Shown piece after piece: positions 22,110-33,626 of a stretch of 64,000 nucleotides of DNA. Under the pieces are notes generated by a model. It was not told where the DNA came from and did not search any database. It saw only the letters and a program-made list of their open reading frames with translations. The first letter of the stretch is position 1. The number at the start of each line of letters is the position of its first letter. Both the position numbers and the translations under genes were made by a program. Location: assembly GCF_029931775.1 (NCBI RefSeq), contig NC_079324.1, positions 56,138,402 to 56,202,401 on the forward strand, given 5' to 3'. Source of the DNA: Euleptes europaea (lineage: Eukaryota > Chordata > Lepidosauria > Squamata > Sphaerodactylidae).

Positions 22110-22325
22110 ACGGACGTTGGTTTCAGGTAGCCGGCTCAAGGTTGATTCAGCCTTCCATCCTTCCGAGGTCGATAAAATGAGTACCCAACTCGCTGGGGGT
22201 AAAGGGAAGATGACTGGGGAAGGCACTGGCAAACCACCCCGTAAACAAAGTCTTCCTTGGAAACATTGGGATGTGACGTCACCCCATGGGTGACCTGGTG
22301 CTTGCACAGGGGACCTTTACCTTAT
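22110..22325 (+). mobile_element. tRNA-derived SINE, second family (SINE-D)
   Basis: AGGTCGATAAAATGAGTACC, GGCAAACCACCCCGTAAACA and GATGTGACGTCACCCCATGG mark a SINE family widespread in reptiles. The tRNA head is missing here. It directly abuts a CR1 copy. Confidence 0.7.
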
Positions 22326-22565
22326 GCTTAAAAACCTCCAGGGAAGGAGAGCTCACCACCTCTCGAGGAAGCCTGTTCCACTGAGTAACCGGTCTGACTG
22401 TTAGAAAATTCCTCCTAATGTCTACACGGAAACTCTTTTGATTTAATTTCAACCTGTTGGTTCTGGTCCGACCTTCTGGGGCAACAGAAAACAACTCGGC
22501 ACCCTCCTCTATGTGACAGCCCTTCAAGTACTTGAAGATGGTTATCCTATCCCCTCTCAGAGGTT
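22326..22565 (-). mobile_element. CR1 LINE fragment
   Basis: Minus-strand frame with RRNFLTVRPVTQWNRLPREV and SPSLEVFKHK, the CR1 ORF2 C terminus, followed by 3' UTR. Confidence 0.85.
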
Positions 22566-23360
22566 ACTCGTTCCACTTGAGCCTTAGGACAGAAAATCAC
22601 TAGCCCGGGTTCCACTTCTGCATTTATAGAAAATACCGGTCGGCTGTATAAAGCTGTTGCAAATACATTGCTGCTTACCAGAGACTGCCCACCGGGTATC
22701 ATTTATCATACAATTGGGTTCAGTAGCCAATGGCACAAAATATTTCTTGCTGTATTCTTACCAGGCATGTAAATTCTTTCCTCTGAAGGCTGAAGAAAAG
22801 TTACCTTCTGAAAGTGATGCTGGTCCTCTTTAAGCAGAGGACAATATGGCTGTTACCATTTCTTCTTAATTTTACATGTTGTCTTTGACTTTTATTAGCC
22901 TCATCTTCTTTGCTGTTGGTGCTTCTATTCTGCCATTTTACGTCCTTTTAATGGTATGTGCTGTTTATAAATCCATGCTATTTTTGTGCCATTTTGGTTC
23001 TATTTTTAGAGCATGGCAACTAGCTGAGATCTTTAAATAGTTGGAACTAAATGGCAAGAAAGATACAGGCTCTGTTCTCCAGTTCACGAGCTGATAGAAA
23101 AAGGGTTGGGAGGTGAAAAAAAAACCCTATAGGAGAGCGGTTTCAGAATCCCAGTCAGAGGCAAGTCTCCAACCAGCATTTACTCCCAAATGAATTCAAC
23201 CAGTACGATCATTTTCGTTTCTATTTGAGTATGCATTCATTATTTTTGTTCTGGCTCATTTTTGTTAAGATCAGCAATCAGCAAGTCTGATTCTGTGACC
23301 TTAGGCAGATCATGAGAGGGAGGGCAACTTGACCATCTTCTGGGCATGAAGTAGGAGTCA
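22566..23360. other. Intergenic segment, no gene seen
   Basis: AT-rich, no recognised repeat or coding family. Confidence 0.3.
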
Positions 23361-23462
23361 TTGGGGGGGGGGAGGTTGTTTGGAATTTCCTGCATTGTGC
23401 AGGGGGTTGGACTAGATGACCCTGGTCCCTTCCAACTCTATGATTCTATGTCAACGATTCTG
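23361..23462 (+). mobile_element. CR1 LINE 3' tip
   Basis: TTTCCTGCATTGTGCAGGGG, TTGGACTAGATGACCCTGGT and CTATGATTCTATG. Confidence 0.88.
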
Positions 23463-23821
23463 TTGGGTCATTAATGCATATACACATGCCCATTTTAAAG
23501 ACAGAAACCGTTTATAACACAACTGATGCAAAAATAAGTTTGGAGATTGTGTTAATTGGAATGGTAACAAAATTATGCGGCACAAGGAAAGAGAAACTGG
23601 TCTACAAAATAAGAGTTGTTTGTTTGCATCTCACAGGGGAGACAACACCGGAATAGGGATATTGTAATCGAGTGGTTTTAAGCCACATGTCTGGGCCCTT
23701 CGTTAGGTCATGGAGCCTACTGAATCAAAGCCTCCTTTAAAGTTACTATTTTTTTCCCCTGCTGCTCTTTGGAAGGCTTATATGGAAGTGAGAGCATGAA
23801 GGTCCCTAGGCTAAGAAAGCA

Positions 23822-24145
23822 ACAGGATTGTGGAACTTCCTGCCCCAGGATGTGGTGATGGCTACCTACTTGGAAGGCTTTAAGAAAGGAGTGGACATGT
23901 TCATGGAGGATAGGGCTATCCATGGCTACTAGTAAAAATGGATACTAGTCATGATGCATACCTATTCTCTCTAGGATCAGAGGAGCATGCCTATTATATT
24001 AGGTGCCTTAGAACACAGGCAGGATTATGCTATTGCAGTCTTGTTTGTGGGCTTCCTAGAGGCACCTGTTTGGCCACTGTCTGAACAGACTGCTGGACTT
24101 GATGGGCCTTGGTCTGATCCAGCATGACTTTTCTTATGTTCTTAC
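23822..24145 (+). mobile_element. CR1/L3-like LINE 3' end
   Basis: GATTGTGGAACTTCCTGCCC (WN.LP codons) through CATGATGCATACCTATTCTC to CATGACTTTTCTTATGTTCT. Confidence 0.75.
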
Positions 24146-24437
24146 GTGGTGATGGCTACAAACTTGTAAGGCTTTAAGAGGGGGGTGGACATGTTCACGG
24201 AGCAGAGGGCTAGTCATGGCTCCTAGGCAAAATGAATACAAGTCATGATGCACACCTATTCTCTCCAGAATCAGAGGAGCATACCTATTGTATGAGGTGC
24301 TGTGGAACACAGGCAGGATAATGCTGCTGCAGTCATCCTGTTTGTGGGCTTCCTAGAGACACCTGTTTGGCCACTGTGTGAACAGACTGCTGGACTTGAT
24401 GGGCCTTGGTCTGATCCAGCAGGGCTTTTTAAGTTTT
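24146..24437 (+). mobile_element. CR1/L3-like LINE 3' end, second copy in tandem
   Basis: Starts in GTGATGGCTACAAACTTGTA, a few codons further 3' than the preceding copy, and ends GATCCAGCAGGGCTTTTTAA. Same orientation and directly abutting. Confidence 0.72.
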
Positions 24438-24644
24438 TATAATTGGGTGGTGAGGTGTCTCAGATTCCTCTACAGACCTGACCTTGCTATGATACACGCC
24501 CTGGTGCTTGGGTTGCATTTCCAGTCCCCAGCTCTTTCAGTCTACTGCCTAGGGTCCCAATATCATAGTTCTGGCTCCCTTTGACCTTTTCACATGGCAC
24601 TGTCACATGACTTCCTATCACTAGCTTCTAGCTCCTTGGATCAC

Positions 24645-24872
24645 ATGAACATACATGAAGCTGCCTTATACTGAATCAGACCCTTGGTCCATCAAAGTCA
24701 GTATTGTCTACTCAGACAGGCAGCAGCGTTCCAGGGTTTCAGGCAGAGGTCTTTCTTGCTTTGTCCCTTTAACCTACTTGCTTTGTCCCTTTAACTGGAG
24801 ATGCCGGGGATTGAACCTGGGACCTTCTGCATGCCAAGCAGATGTTCTACCACTGAACCATGGCCCCTCCTC
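24645..24872 (-). mobile_element. SINE-B (tRNA-Ala-derived) copy
   Basis: In reverse: head CCATGGTTCAGTGGTAGAAC, anticodon-arm region, B box GGTTCAATCCCCGGCATCTC, and tail side ACATGAAGCTGCCTTATACT. Confidence 0.85.
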
Positions 24873-25017
24873 AAACTTAGGGTCTGGAAAGGTTGAAGAG
24901 CACTGCCTGAATCAAACTTTCAGTAATTCCAAATAATCTCTAAAGCCTTTTTTACCTGAGGAGTTTGTGGCTGGGGGTTCTTGGATAAATAACCAGTTCT
25001 TAAGAGTGCAGATGTGT

Positions 25018-25232
25018 TGGTGGAAATTTCTGTCAAGTCACAGCTGACTTATGATGACCTCATAGTGTTTTCAAGGCAAGAGACGCAGAGAGGAGGTATG
25101 CCATTTCCTGCCTCTGGACTTCCTTGGTTGTCTCCTATCCAAATACTAACCGGGGCCGACCCTGCTGAGCTTCTGAGAGCCGATGATTTCAGGCTAGCCT
25201 GGGCCATCCAGGTCCGGGCTGTGCAAATATAG
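25018..25232 (-). mobile_element. 5S-derived SINE with Bov-B-like tail
   Basis: Tail side TCTGTCAAGTCACAGCTGAC; 5S part in reverse CCAAATACTAACCGGGGCCG and CCTGCTGAGCTTCTGAGA. Confidence 0.78.
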
Positions 25233-26118
25233 AAGCAATAAGTTTAAGAGGACAACTGAGGATTAATGGTAAAGGGGCAGGTCCCTTGGTCTGGTAGGAT
25301 AACAGGGAGTGTTCTTTCTGATGATGATCCGACTAACCGGGAAAATACCAATTGATCTATCAGATGAAAAAGGACAGTGGGATAAATACTTGACCTTTTA
25401 ACGAAGAATTCCCAAGATTGTTCTTTTAATAGATTGTACTCTGTCTGAAGAAAAAGTCGGCTGACTTATTCTACGGTAAGCAACCGAAGGGTCACGTCGC
25501 GCTGTGTTATTCGCGGAGCCAGATTATTCAACTTTAAACCGCAGCAAGAGGCCATTGATCAACCTTTTATCTTTCAGGGTACAGCTTTTTCCAAAGAACT
25601 CTGCAGCTGCGTTTTGAACCACGTTTCAATTTGCTTCACTGAACTTCAGCCTGTATGATCGATGAATTTATAATTACAGGACACTGACAAGATTTAACAT
25701 ATAATTACTCTTTTGCCGCTAGTCATTTATAAAAGGGAAGATAGCATCTTTGCGAACTTTCCAGGCTTGTTTTTCCTCTGAAGCATTTAAAAGAAGTTAA
25801 ATAAGGACAGTCCGGGATCTCGGGAGAACAGTAACAGTTCTGCATTTTGGCAAACGTGCCGCACGAGGGCTGCCCTTGGAAGCAGCTCAGAAGCCACGCC
25901 TAGTGCAGAATGCGGTGGCCCATCTCGCGAGGGGTTGGATGGCATTTTCATGTTCCCGTGATTGTCAGTTTGCCTCTGAATCCCCTATCATCATGATCTT
26001 GGTGGCAAGAATCCCCTCCTATCATGACCTTAGAAATACATTTATTACACCTATTCTCCAAAAAATCTGGGGAAGATTAGAGGAATGGCATACCAGAAGA
26101 TCGGAGGAATGGTATATC
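25233..26118. other. Repeat-poor segment, candidate conserved non-coding DNA
   Basis: 25300-25800 is AT-rich single-copy-looking DNA (GATGATGATCCGACTAACCG, CTTTAAACCGCAGCAAGAGG). Around 25876-25945 a frame PRLVQNAVAHLARGW suggests a short decayed LINE piece. Confidence 0.4.
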
Positions 26119-26119
26119 A

Positions 26120-26438
26120 GAGAGCCAGCATGATGTAGTGGTTAAGAGTGGTGGACTCTAATCTGGAGAACCGGGTTTGATTCACCGCTGCTCCACAAGA
26201 GCGGCGGACTCTAATCTGGTGAACCGGGTTGGTTTCCCCACTCCTACACATGAAGCCAGAGCTGGGTGCCCTTAGACCAGTCACAGTTCTCTCCGAACTC
26301 TCTCAGCCCCATCGACCTCACAGGGTGTCTGTTGTGGGGAGGGGAAGGGAAGGGGATTGTAAGCCAGCTAGATTCTCCTTAAAAGGTAGAGAAAAACTAG
26401 CAGATAAAAACCAGCTCTTCTTCTTCTCCTTTCTTCTT
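26120..26438 (+). mobile_element. SINE-A copy
   Basis: GAGCCAGCATGATGTAGTGG to AGATAAAAACCAGCTCTTCT; both internal units present. Confidence 0.86.
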
Positions 26439-26439
26439 G

Positions 26440-27189
26440 CAGACCTTGAGTCTAGAACCTTGGATAGAGCTGCCAGATTCTACTGAGGTGCAGTGTTGAT
26501 TTAATGTCACATATTTGCTTTTTTATATCACTAAATAGAAGACTGCGAATGCACACACACATTCTTATAATCACCCTGTCATGTATATCTTATTCTACTG
26601 GTCCATGACCATAATAAATTATTGATTGATGGGGGTGGAATGAATTGGGCCCTTCTGTGGCAACCCCATCCTTTGGAATCACAAATCCCCCCTCCCTTGT
26701 GATGCAGCATGCGGCATGTTCCTCTTCTGTTGGACCTTTGGTTAATTTGGGGCATTTTTTTTAACTGAGGTGCATTGTGCGGCATTTGTTATTTATTGGT
26801 TTTATATGGTCTTTTCACTGAACCTTTGAAAACTGCCTTGAGCTTGGGAAAAGCCACACATTATTTTTTTTAAAAAATAAAGTGAATAAATAAGTATGCA
26901 TGAAAGGGGGGAAAAAGTGCACTAAAAGCAAGCGAAGGGAAATGGCTTTGGCACACTGACGGAGGTTATATAATTGGTGTTTGAGTCCGTCCGTGGAGAA
27001 ACGTGGGAAGAAAATATTTTAAATAGATATTATTAAGGGTTGCTCATATTGTGGGGACATTGAAAGCATTTTATCCCACCGTGTTTCAAAATAGCAACAG
27101 GTGTCTTAAGCTAAAAGCGTCAGATGAAGCCATTTTAAACGGTTAAAAAGCGGAGGGGAAAACAGCCTCCCAGAAGCATTTCGCTAATA
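26440..27189. other. Sequence just 3' of SFSWAP
   Basis: 26560-26640 (ATTCTACTGGTCCATGACCA then TAATAAATTATTGATTG) looks like the 3' tip of an R4/Vingi-type LINE. The rest is single-copy-looking. Confidence 0.35.
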
Positions 27190-27504
27190 AAAAGGGCTGC
27201 TCTGCATTTTTATTGCGTTACACTCACAGAAACATTGTATTTACAAATTTACAGACCCCCTTCCGTTGCAAAACGTTATTGAAGAACAGGTCCAAATGTA
27301 ATTTACAACCCCCACCCCAGCTCCTTATCGGTGGGATGTTCCAAGTGGAAAACGTATCAAAGTTCCGAGGGGACCCTCTTTCTTCTGTACTCAGCGAAGG
27401 GTTTTTTTCAAGCTCACTGTACATCCGCTGTCTGAGAAAAGGGATGTCGGGAGCCATCCAAACGAGGCTTTCCAGCTGCAGACGTGTCTTCCAGAACGCT
27501 GGTC
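27190..27504 (-). other. SFSWAP: SFSWAP 3' UTR (predicted)
   Basis: This is repeat-free sequence running from the SFSWAP stop codon to just past a canonical AATAAA. Its end is inferred from the poly(A) signal, and transcript data could extend it. No interspersed repeat interrupts it, unlike the DNA on either side. Confidence 0.65.
27209..27214 (-). terminator. Poly(A) signal AATAAA for SFSWAP
   Basis: AATAAA lies on the minus strand (TTTATT on the plus) about 290 nt after the SFSWAP stop. It is the first such hexamer after the stop codon that I noticed, and is followed by a mixed T-rich stretch. Cleavage is expected 10-30 nt further on. Confidence 0.6.
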
Positions 27505-27570
27505 TCAGGAGGCACTGGTCGGGATGTTTTTGGATGCTGCAAGCATAGCCCTCACTTTGGCCATGAGATC
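27505..27570 (-). CDS. SFSWAP: SFSWAP last coding exon, C terminus and stop
   Basis: The acceptor CCTTGCAG is followed in phase 0 by 21 codons ([20 protein letters not shown] then Ser) and a TGA stop at 27507-27505. The human protein ends [22 protein letters not shown], so the C terminus is conserved in sequence and length. The coding part is 66 nt; with the five exons seen here the window encodes 232 residues. The rest of this exon is the 3' UTR, which runs to about 27190. Confidence 0.95.
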   Translation of the reverse strand, partial: [21 protein letters not shown]

Positions 27571-27826
27571 CTGCAAGGGAGACAGGGAAACCCGTGAGCA
27601 TTCGCCGGATTCACTCAAATGGACAGTCTGTACAGATAAAAAACAGGCCGTGCCCGAGAACGAGCGTGCCAAGTAAAACAGGAAGGTCATAGGTTGGATT
27701 TGTTCTGCCAACGGTGGTGCTTTCTCCTGGAATAAAGGTGCCTTTTCCTGATGGTGGCACTTCCACCTAGCAGGTGGGTCTCCAGTTGGCTCCCAGGCCA
27801 TGAACGGCTAGACTCTGACATGCTAC

Positions 27827-27985
27827 CCTCAGAAAGCCGGGGACTCATTTTACGGACATTGGAAGGATGGAAGGCGGAGTCAACCTTGAGCCGGCTACCT
27901 GAAACAGACTTCCCTCGAGATCGAACTCAGGTCGTGAGCAGAGCTTTTGACTGCAGTACTGCAGCTTAGCACTCTGTGCCACAGT
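27827..27985 (-). mobile_element. SINE-D, tRNA-head part
   Basis: In reverse: TGGCACAGAGTGCTAAGCTG, CAGTACTGCAGTCAAAAGCT, ACCTGAGTTCGATCTCGAGG (A and B boxes). Complements the body-only copy at 22110-22325. Confidence 0.7.
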
Positions 27986-28529
27986 GGGTGTTCTGGCACA
28001 CGTCTAATTATCAGTGTATCAGATATTCAATTTTTCTGACCACCAAAACTTAAGTTGGAGATAACAGCATGTACCACGTTCCCCCCTTTCCCAGCTTGGT
28101 TTAACCATTGGATTTGCATGGAGAGAATTGTGATTTAACATCAGGTTTTGAAATGGAATAGCAACTCTCAGTCTGAAGGCAACTGTTGGTTAGTGCTAAT
28201 GAGAGTTTGCCTATTTATTATTTAGAAGATGTATATGATGCCTGTTCAGAGACTGCTCAAGGTGGCTCACAAACACAATAAAATCATAAACCGCCGCCTA
28301 AGTATTATCAATAATAAAACCAGCCATAAAAACACAAGTCAGGGGCATAAAACCACATTCATCAGCCTAAAACGATATTCATAAAAAGGCTCCTCAGGTG
28401 AGAAGAAGACTGTAAACACAGCTTATAAAGATGGAACCCCCTCAGATAAAAAATTCAGATGTGATGGCAAACTACAGCAAGAAGAAACTAGAAAAGGGAG
28501 GGGGAAGTCTGCAAGTGGTGGGGAAGAAG

Positions 28530-28868
28530 GAGGAAGAAGTAGAAGAAGCAGAAGAGGAAGAAAAGTTGGTTTTTATATGCCAACTTTCTCTACCACTTAA
28601 GGGAGACTCAAACCGGCTTACAATCACCTTCCCTTCCCCTCCCCACAACAGACACCCTGTGAGGTAGGTGGGGCTGAGAGAGCTCTAAGAGAACTGTGAC
28701 TAGCCCAAGGTCACCCAGCTGGCTTCCTGTGGAGGAGTGGGGAAACAAATCCAGTTCACCAGATTAGCCTCTGCCGCTCATCTGGAGGAGTGGGGAATCA
28801 AACCCGGTTCTCCAGATCAGAGTCCACCGCTCCCAACCACCGCTCTTCACCACTACACCCTGCTGGCC
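28530..28868 (-). mobile_element. SINE-A copy
   Basis: GAAGAAAAGTTGGTTTTTAT tail side to ACCACTACACCCTGCTGGCC head side. Confidence 0.85.
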
Positions 28869-28942
28869 CATTCCCGACTTCCCCAAACCATGATTCGGGG
28901 ATTGGGGAAGTGGATGTTTGAATTCGGCCACATTCCCTTAAT

Positions 28943-29194
28943 AACTGTGGGGGTGGAAAGTGCCATCAACTCACAGCGGACTTATGGCAACCCCGTAGGG
29001 TTTTCAAGGCAGAAGACTTTTGAAGGTGGTTGGCCATTGCCTGCCTCCGTGTGGGCCGAGAGAGTTCTGAAAGAACTGCGACTGGCCCAAGGTCAACCGG
29101 CAGGCTTCATGTGGAGCAGTGGGGGGGATTGAACTTGGTTCTCCAGTTTAGAGGCCGCCGCACATAAACACTATGCCATGCTGGCTCTCTCTTT
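28943..29194 (-). mobile_element. Composite SINE: tRNA-like head with Bov-B-like tail
   Basis: The tail side (AGTGCCATCAACTCACAGCG, GGTTTTCAAGGCAGAAGAC) is that of the 5S/Bov-B SINEs. The head side (GGTTCTCCAGTTTAGAGGCC, CACTATGCCATGCTGGCTCT) is that of the tRNA-derived SINE. It is a tRNA-headed relative of the 5S family. Confidence 0.65.
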
Positions 29195-29257
29195 AATTAT
29201 TAAAAATGCCCAATATAGGAAGAGGGCATAAAGTAAGCCTTGCAAACTGAGACCTTC

Positions 29258-29396
29258 TCTGCTCTCTAGGTTCTCAGGCAGAGGTCTTTAATGTCACCTA
29301 CTGCCTGATCCTCTTAACTGGGGACACTGGGGATTGAACCTGGGACCTTCTGCATGCAAAGCAGAATAGCTACCACTGAGCCACAGCCCCTCCGCC
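29258..29396 (-). mobile_element. SINE-B copy, truncated
   Basis: TCTCAGGCAGAGGTCTTTAA to GCTACCACTGAGCCACAGCC in reverse orientation. Confidence 0.75.
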
Positions 29397-29448
29397 ACCC
29401 AGGGAGTTCTATCTAGTCACTGGCAAAACATACAGACTAGACATAGGG

Positions 29449-29618
29449 TTGCCAGCTCCAGATTGGGAAATACCGGGAGATTTTCGGTGCAGAGCCTGAG
29501 GAGGGCAGGGTTTGGAGAAGGGAGGGACTTCAATGCCATAGAGTCCAATTGCCAAAGCAGCCATTTTCTCCAGGTGAACTGATCTCTTTTGGCTGGAGAT
29601 CAGTTGTAATAGCAGCAG
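29449..29618. mobile_element. MITE, alternative-end subfamily, truncated
   Basis: GGGTTGCCAGCTCCAGATTG to GGAGATCAGTTGTAATAGCA. The remainder is replaced by the next copy. Confidence 0.7.
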
Positions 29619-29824
29619 GGTTGCCAGGTCCCTCTTCGCTACCGGCGTGAGGTTTTTGGGGCAGAGCCTGAGGAGGGTGGGGTTTGGGGAGGGGAGGGTC
29701 TTCAATGTCATAGAGTCCAATGGCCGAAGCGGCCATTTTCTCCAGGGGAACTGACCTCTATCAGCTGGAGAGCAGTTGCAATAGCGGGAGATCTCCAGCC
29801 ATCACCTGGAGGTTGGCAACGCTA
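29619..29824. mobile_element. MITE (AGGGTTGCC family)
   Basis: AGGGTTGCCAGGTCCCTCTT to CCTGGAGGTTGGCAACGCT; complete copy joined to the truncated one before it. Confidence 0.78.
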
Positions 29825-30519
29825 ACTAGAAGACTACCCAGTTAAATAATTGCATTTTTATAAAAGGGCAAGCTTCCAAAGTGTGGGTTGGGCTCCTGCC
29901 AGCTTTTCTGCTTAATCTTCCCTGATTTTCCTCCTCGCTGCAGCCCCCATGCCACATGGTTTTGATCCACTTGGGCCTCACTTTCGATATTCAAAGGGAT
30001 CGCCCTTCCCTCTTTCCAGCAGGGGAGAAGCTGCCGGACCCGACCCCCAAAATCCCTCCAAAGGAACGCTGGAGAAATTCAAATCTCCAACTTAATTCAA
30101 ATCTCCATCCAGCTGAGTCAAAATTAAAATGAGCAGGAAGCAGGACGAGGAGCTCGCACATCTGAGAAAAGATTGAAAACTGAACCATGCTAGCGCAGAA
30201 TTATAGACTTCTTTTTAACTGCACGGCATGAAAGACGCTGAAAACAGTCAGGCTTATAGCTGCACTCTGCTTGGCGTGCCAAAGGCTAGACACAAAACCG
30301 TGGAAGCCGCTGCACCGATACTGTGACCTGCAACTGTTAATAGACATTTCCATTCTAGCCACTGATGTTAACTAAGTAAACAACCCTGATTTTATTCCCC
30401 TTTCCCCAACTGTGCAGTATTTCTTCTGCTATTAGAGCTAAGAGTATATCATAATTATCTTTAAAGCACTCATTGTCTTCTATTAGAGAGATCCTTGGAC
30501 AAAGGCCCACATGCTGTAG

Positions 30520-30660
30520 AATAGGAGCATGGAGGGGCACAGCAACAAAATGGCTGCCACAGGAGGCGGAGCCAGCCACAAGATGGCTGCCACCGCTTAA
30601 CTTCAGTCACACAGTGCAGCTCCTTGTGCTGTGGTGGCAGCTGCTGCCAAAGCAACATTT
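30520..30660. repeat. Short repeat with AAAATGGCTGCC motifs
   Basis: AAAATGGCTGCCACAGGAGG and ACAAGATGGCTGCCACCGC recur 42 bp apart; family not identified. Confidence 0.4.
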
Positions 30661-30845
30661 CCAAAAATCTGCAGGCTCAATCGAATCTCCAACACAGAGA
30701 TGCCCGGTCAGAGTAAAGGTGACAAAACCATCCATCCCCTGTCGAGGCAAACCAGGATTTGAGCGATCATCTGCCAGCCGCATTCTGCTTTCACAAATTA
30801 ACCAAAGTCAAAATGAGACAGAGGTTCACACTATGTGTAAACCAT

Positions 30846-31128
30846 GTCTCTCTGTGTGTCAAGTGCCGTCAAGTTGCTTCCGACCTAAGGCAACCCTACG
30901 AATCAATGTCCTCCAGAAGGTCCTATCGGTAACAGCCTTGCTCAGGTCTTGCAGACTGAGGGCCGTGGCTTCCTTGATCAATCCATCTCATGTTGAGTCT
31001 TCCTCTTTCCCTGATGCCTTCAGCTTTTCCTAGCATTTTTGTCTTTTCCAGTGACTCTTGTTGCCTTCTCATAATGTGACCAAAGTACGATAAGCTCATT
31101 TTAGCTTTAAGGGAGAGTTCAGGCTCCA
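30846..31128 (-). mobile_element. Bov-B LINE 3' end
   Basis: Minus-strand frame: KLRLSYFGHIMRRQQESLEK-type codons, RERGRLNMRWIDQ, then the 3' end GTGCCGTCAAGTTGCTTCCG in reverse. This is the C terminus of the RTE-clade Bov-B protein. Confidence 0.8.
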
Positions 31129-31530
31129 CAGTATTGATTTAATTTATGGTCCTTAGACCAAACATAAAATGTTTGCAGGTACACTGCCTTACCCAAACCG
31201 GCAGTATAAAACAATACATTTTGGTTAAAACACTATACAAAATATTACTCTCTTTAAAAACTGGTCAGTAATATAAAATAAAACTACCAATCCACTCTAC
31301 AACTTTTCATTTCTATTTAGATTTCCTATGATTAAATACTATTTTACAAAACTTGGCCACTAACTTTGCTACCTGAGAAAATTCATCCTTAACAAGGATA
31401 TTAACTCTAACGAATTCAGGATAACCAGTGCTCTTTCTTAAAAGGGGGTCAAGAATCTTCTCCCTTTCCTCCTTATAGTAACAGCACCTAAGAAGGACAT
31501 GTTCCAGTGTTCCTAGTTCAGGCTCCAAGA
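31129..31530 (-). mobile_element. LINE C-terminal fragment (R4/Vingi-like)
   Basis: Minus-strand frame with ELGTLEHVLLRCCYYKEERE and KILDPLLRK, a TxxHxLxxCxxYxxxR pattern typical of the zinc knuckle ending R4/Vingi/I-type LINE proteins, followed by an AT-rich 3' UTR. Clade not certain. Confidence 0.55.
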
Positions 31531-32033
31531 ACCAAGTCTAACTGTGGTTAATAAAACAAGTTCAAATCCACGGTTTCAGACTGTATTCTGATGTACCTTA
31601 ACCTAGCTAGTAGAGCGGCGCACATGTAGATGATCACCCTAACCATGGCTTTGTGCTGTGTTTGAAATGAGCCTGCATTTCATGGTAAAGGGGAATGGAA
31701 GTCAGTGGAGGGACCTGAATGAGGACACCATGTAGTCTGAGTGAGAAGCAAACAGCTCGCTGACTTCCCCGTGGCTCTGAAAAGAATTCAGATGGTAAAG
31801 AAGTCTGACCGACCTACAGGAACAAACCACAGCAATGAGGCGGGCAAACGAGGAAACCCTTATCTTGTAAACCAGACAGATTTAACTTTGCAAGGGCAAC
31901 GATTGCAGACTATTTGCTGTGCCCTTTTAAAGCCATGCTGCTATCGGAGCTGCAATTAAAACAAGGATGTAATGTGATTATAAAACTGTTCGTTCTTTAC
32001 TGACACGGCGCGCGGCAACATTTTAAACGGTAC

Positions 32034-32106
32034 CTGAGTTATTTTACTCTGCACTGATGACACAATGGCTGAAGAGATCTGGCCGTCTTTCTCCAAAGAA
32101 ACTCCC
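32034..32106 (-). CDS. SFSWAP: SFSWAP penultimate coding exon
   Basis: This 73-nt exon has acceptor TTTTTTTAG and donor GTACCG. The first base completes an Arg codon started in the previous exon. The remaining 24 codons read [20 protein letters not shown] then KITQ, matching human [24 protein letters not shown]. Most codon differences from that recalled protein are conservative. Leaving in phase 0 agrees with the start of the last exon. The region is no longer RS-like and is predicted to form a short amphipathic helix with the next exon. Confidence 0.94.
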
Positions 32107-32735
32107 CTAAAAAAAATTCAGAAAAGGGACACGCGTCAAAACTCCGTTACTGGCACACGAATGCGTACATCTGGGTATTCGACCCGCACGAGAGACAGAA
32201 CTAGCTGAGAGTGGCAGCTAGAGAGCAAGCCCCGTGTTATCCGAGCAGCTCCACTTCCAAATCTCACCCCCGCTTTCCGGCTCAACACTGCTGCTTTCCA
32301 CAACTACGCCGCTAAGGTTCACTCCGTTGCAGGGCTAATAAAACTGGTCTAGCTTTGTTGTAAGGATTAATGTGTTGCAGCTGGAACACTCCGGAAAAAG
32401 CGCTTTTAAAAAAACACAAAATATTAAAAGTAAAAGGAACTGATTTCAAAACATCTAGACTAGAAGAGCACCGTTCAGAGCTGGCCAATTTTCTATCGCC
32501 AGTGCCTTCTCGCCAGCGGTTGTTTTCATTATTCTTCCACTGTTACCTTTGCCTGCCTTTCTCCTAGGAGACTGGGGCAGCACACACAATTCTCTTACCT
32601 TCTTTTAACCTTCCACAGGTGGTTAGGCAGAAAACTAATGACTACTTTAGGTCTCCCCCATGCAAAATCCAACCCTATCCACATTATACCACACTGGTGT
32701 GGCCAAGTTTACAGCTGGCTGCATCAAAAGCTGCT

Positions 32736-33055
32736 ATTGGAGTGGTGGACTCTGATCTGGAGAAGTGGGTTCGATTCCCCACTCCTCCACATGAGCGGCG
32801 AACTCTAATCTGGTGAACCTTGTTTGATTTCCCGCTCCTCCACATAAGTGGCAGGCCCTTATCTGGTGAACCGGGTTGGTTTCCCCACTCCTTTACATGA
32901 AGCCAGCTGGGTGACCTTGGGCTAGTTACACTCTCTCAGCCCCCCCCACCTCACAGGGTGTCTGTTATGGTGAGGGGAAAGGATTGTAAGCCAGTATGAT
33001 TCTTCCTCAAGTGGTAGAGAAGGTTGGCATATAAAAACCAACTCTTCTTCTACTT
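32736..33055 (+). mobile_element. SINE-A copy
   Basis: AGTGGTGGACTCTGATCTGG to TATAAAAACCAACTCTTCTT; lies 0.6 kb upstream of SFSWAP exon 32034-32106 in the transcript, in antisense orientation. Confidence 0.83.
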
Positions 33056-33626
33056 CCTCACTGGAAGGTATTTTTTCAGAAGCAGCACCCAGTGCTGTCT
33101 CATGCAAAGCGGCTACTGCTAAAGACCACCACGGCCGTAGTTAACAGCACAAAAGGAAAGTATTTGATGCTTGAAATTAATTCGGGTGAAAGCTACGCTT
33201 GTTTGGAAAGACCTGGTGCAGGGGCAGCCAGAAAAAGAAAGGCCGGATAAACTTGACCATTTGCTATACTGTATGTATCAGCATCTCAGTAAGCCAATAG
33301 AACTGCGGCTTGGTGAATAGTTCCCTAACTTTGGCCCAGTTATATAAATTCACAGCTCTCCTTTCTCATCTGCTGAATACAGAAAAGAGTCTCACATTGT
33401 CCTCCCCATGCCCCAGATTTCTAATCAGACTGGGAACCCTGGTAAAGTTTTCCTTGGTGTAATGATGTAGATGACCAGGGTAGGAAGTGAGGAAAACTCT
33501 GCCAGCTTGCCAACAGCAGCTGAATAAGATCTGGGCTGTGCTTGTTTTTCGTCTGCTTGCAGGTACTTAAGCTGGGGTGTGGCCAGAGGTGCAAACTACA
33601 TGACAAGAAAGGGCTTTTGGTCCTTT

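Noticed and set aside
22860-23360. LTR-type or viral element in unassigned AT-rich DNA
   Set aside because: No terminal repeats, primer-binding site or retroviral protein motif could be seen here or elsewhere in the window.
30473-31033. 186-codon plus-strand frame
   Set aside because: It runs through an unidentified repeat and the antisense strand of a Bov-B LINE; no protein family is recognised.
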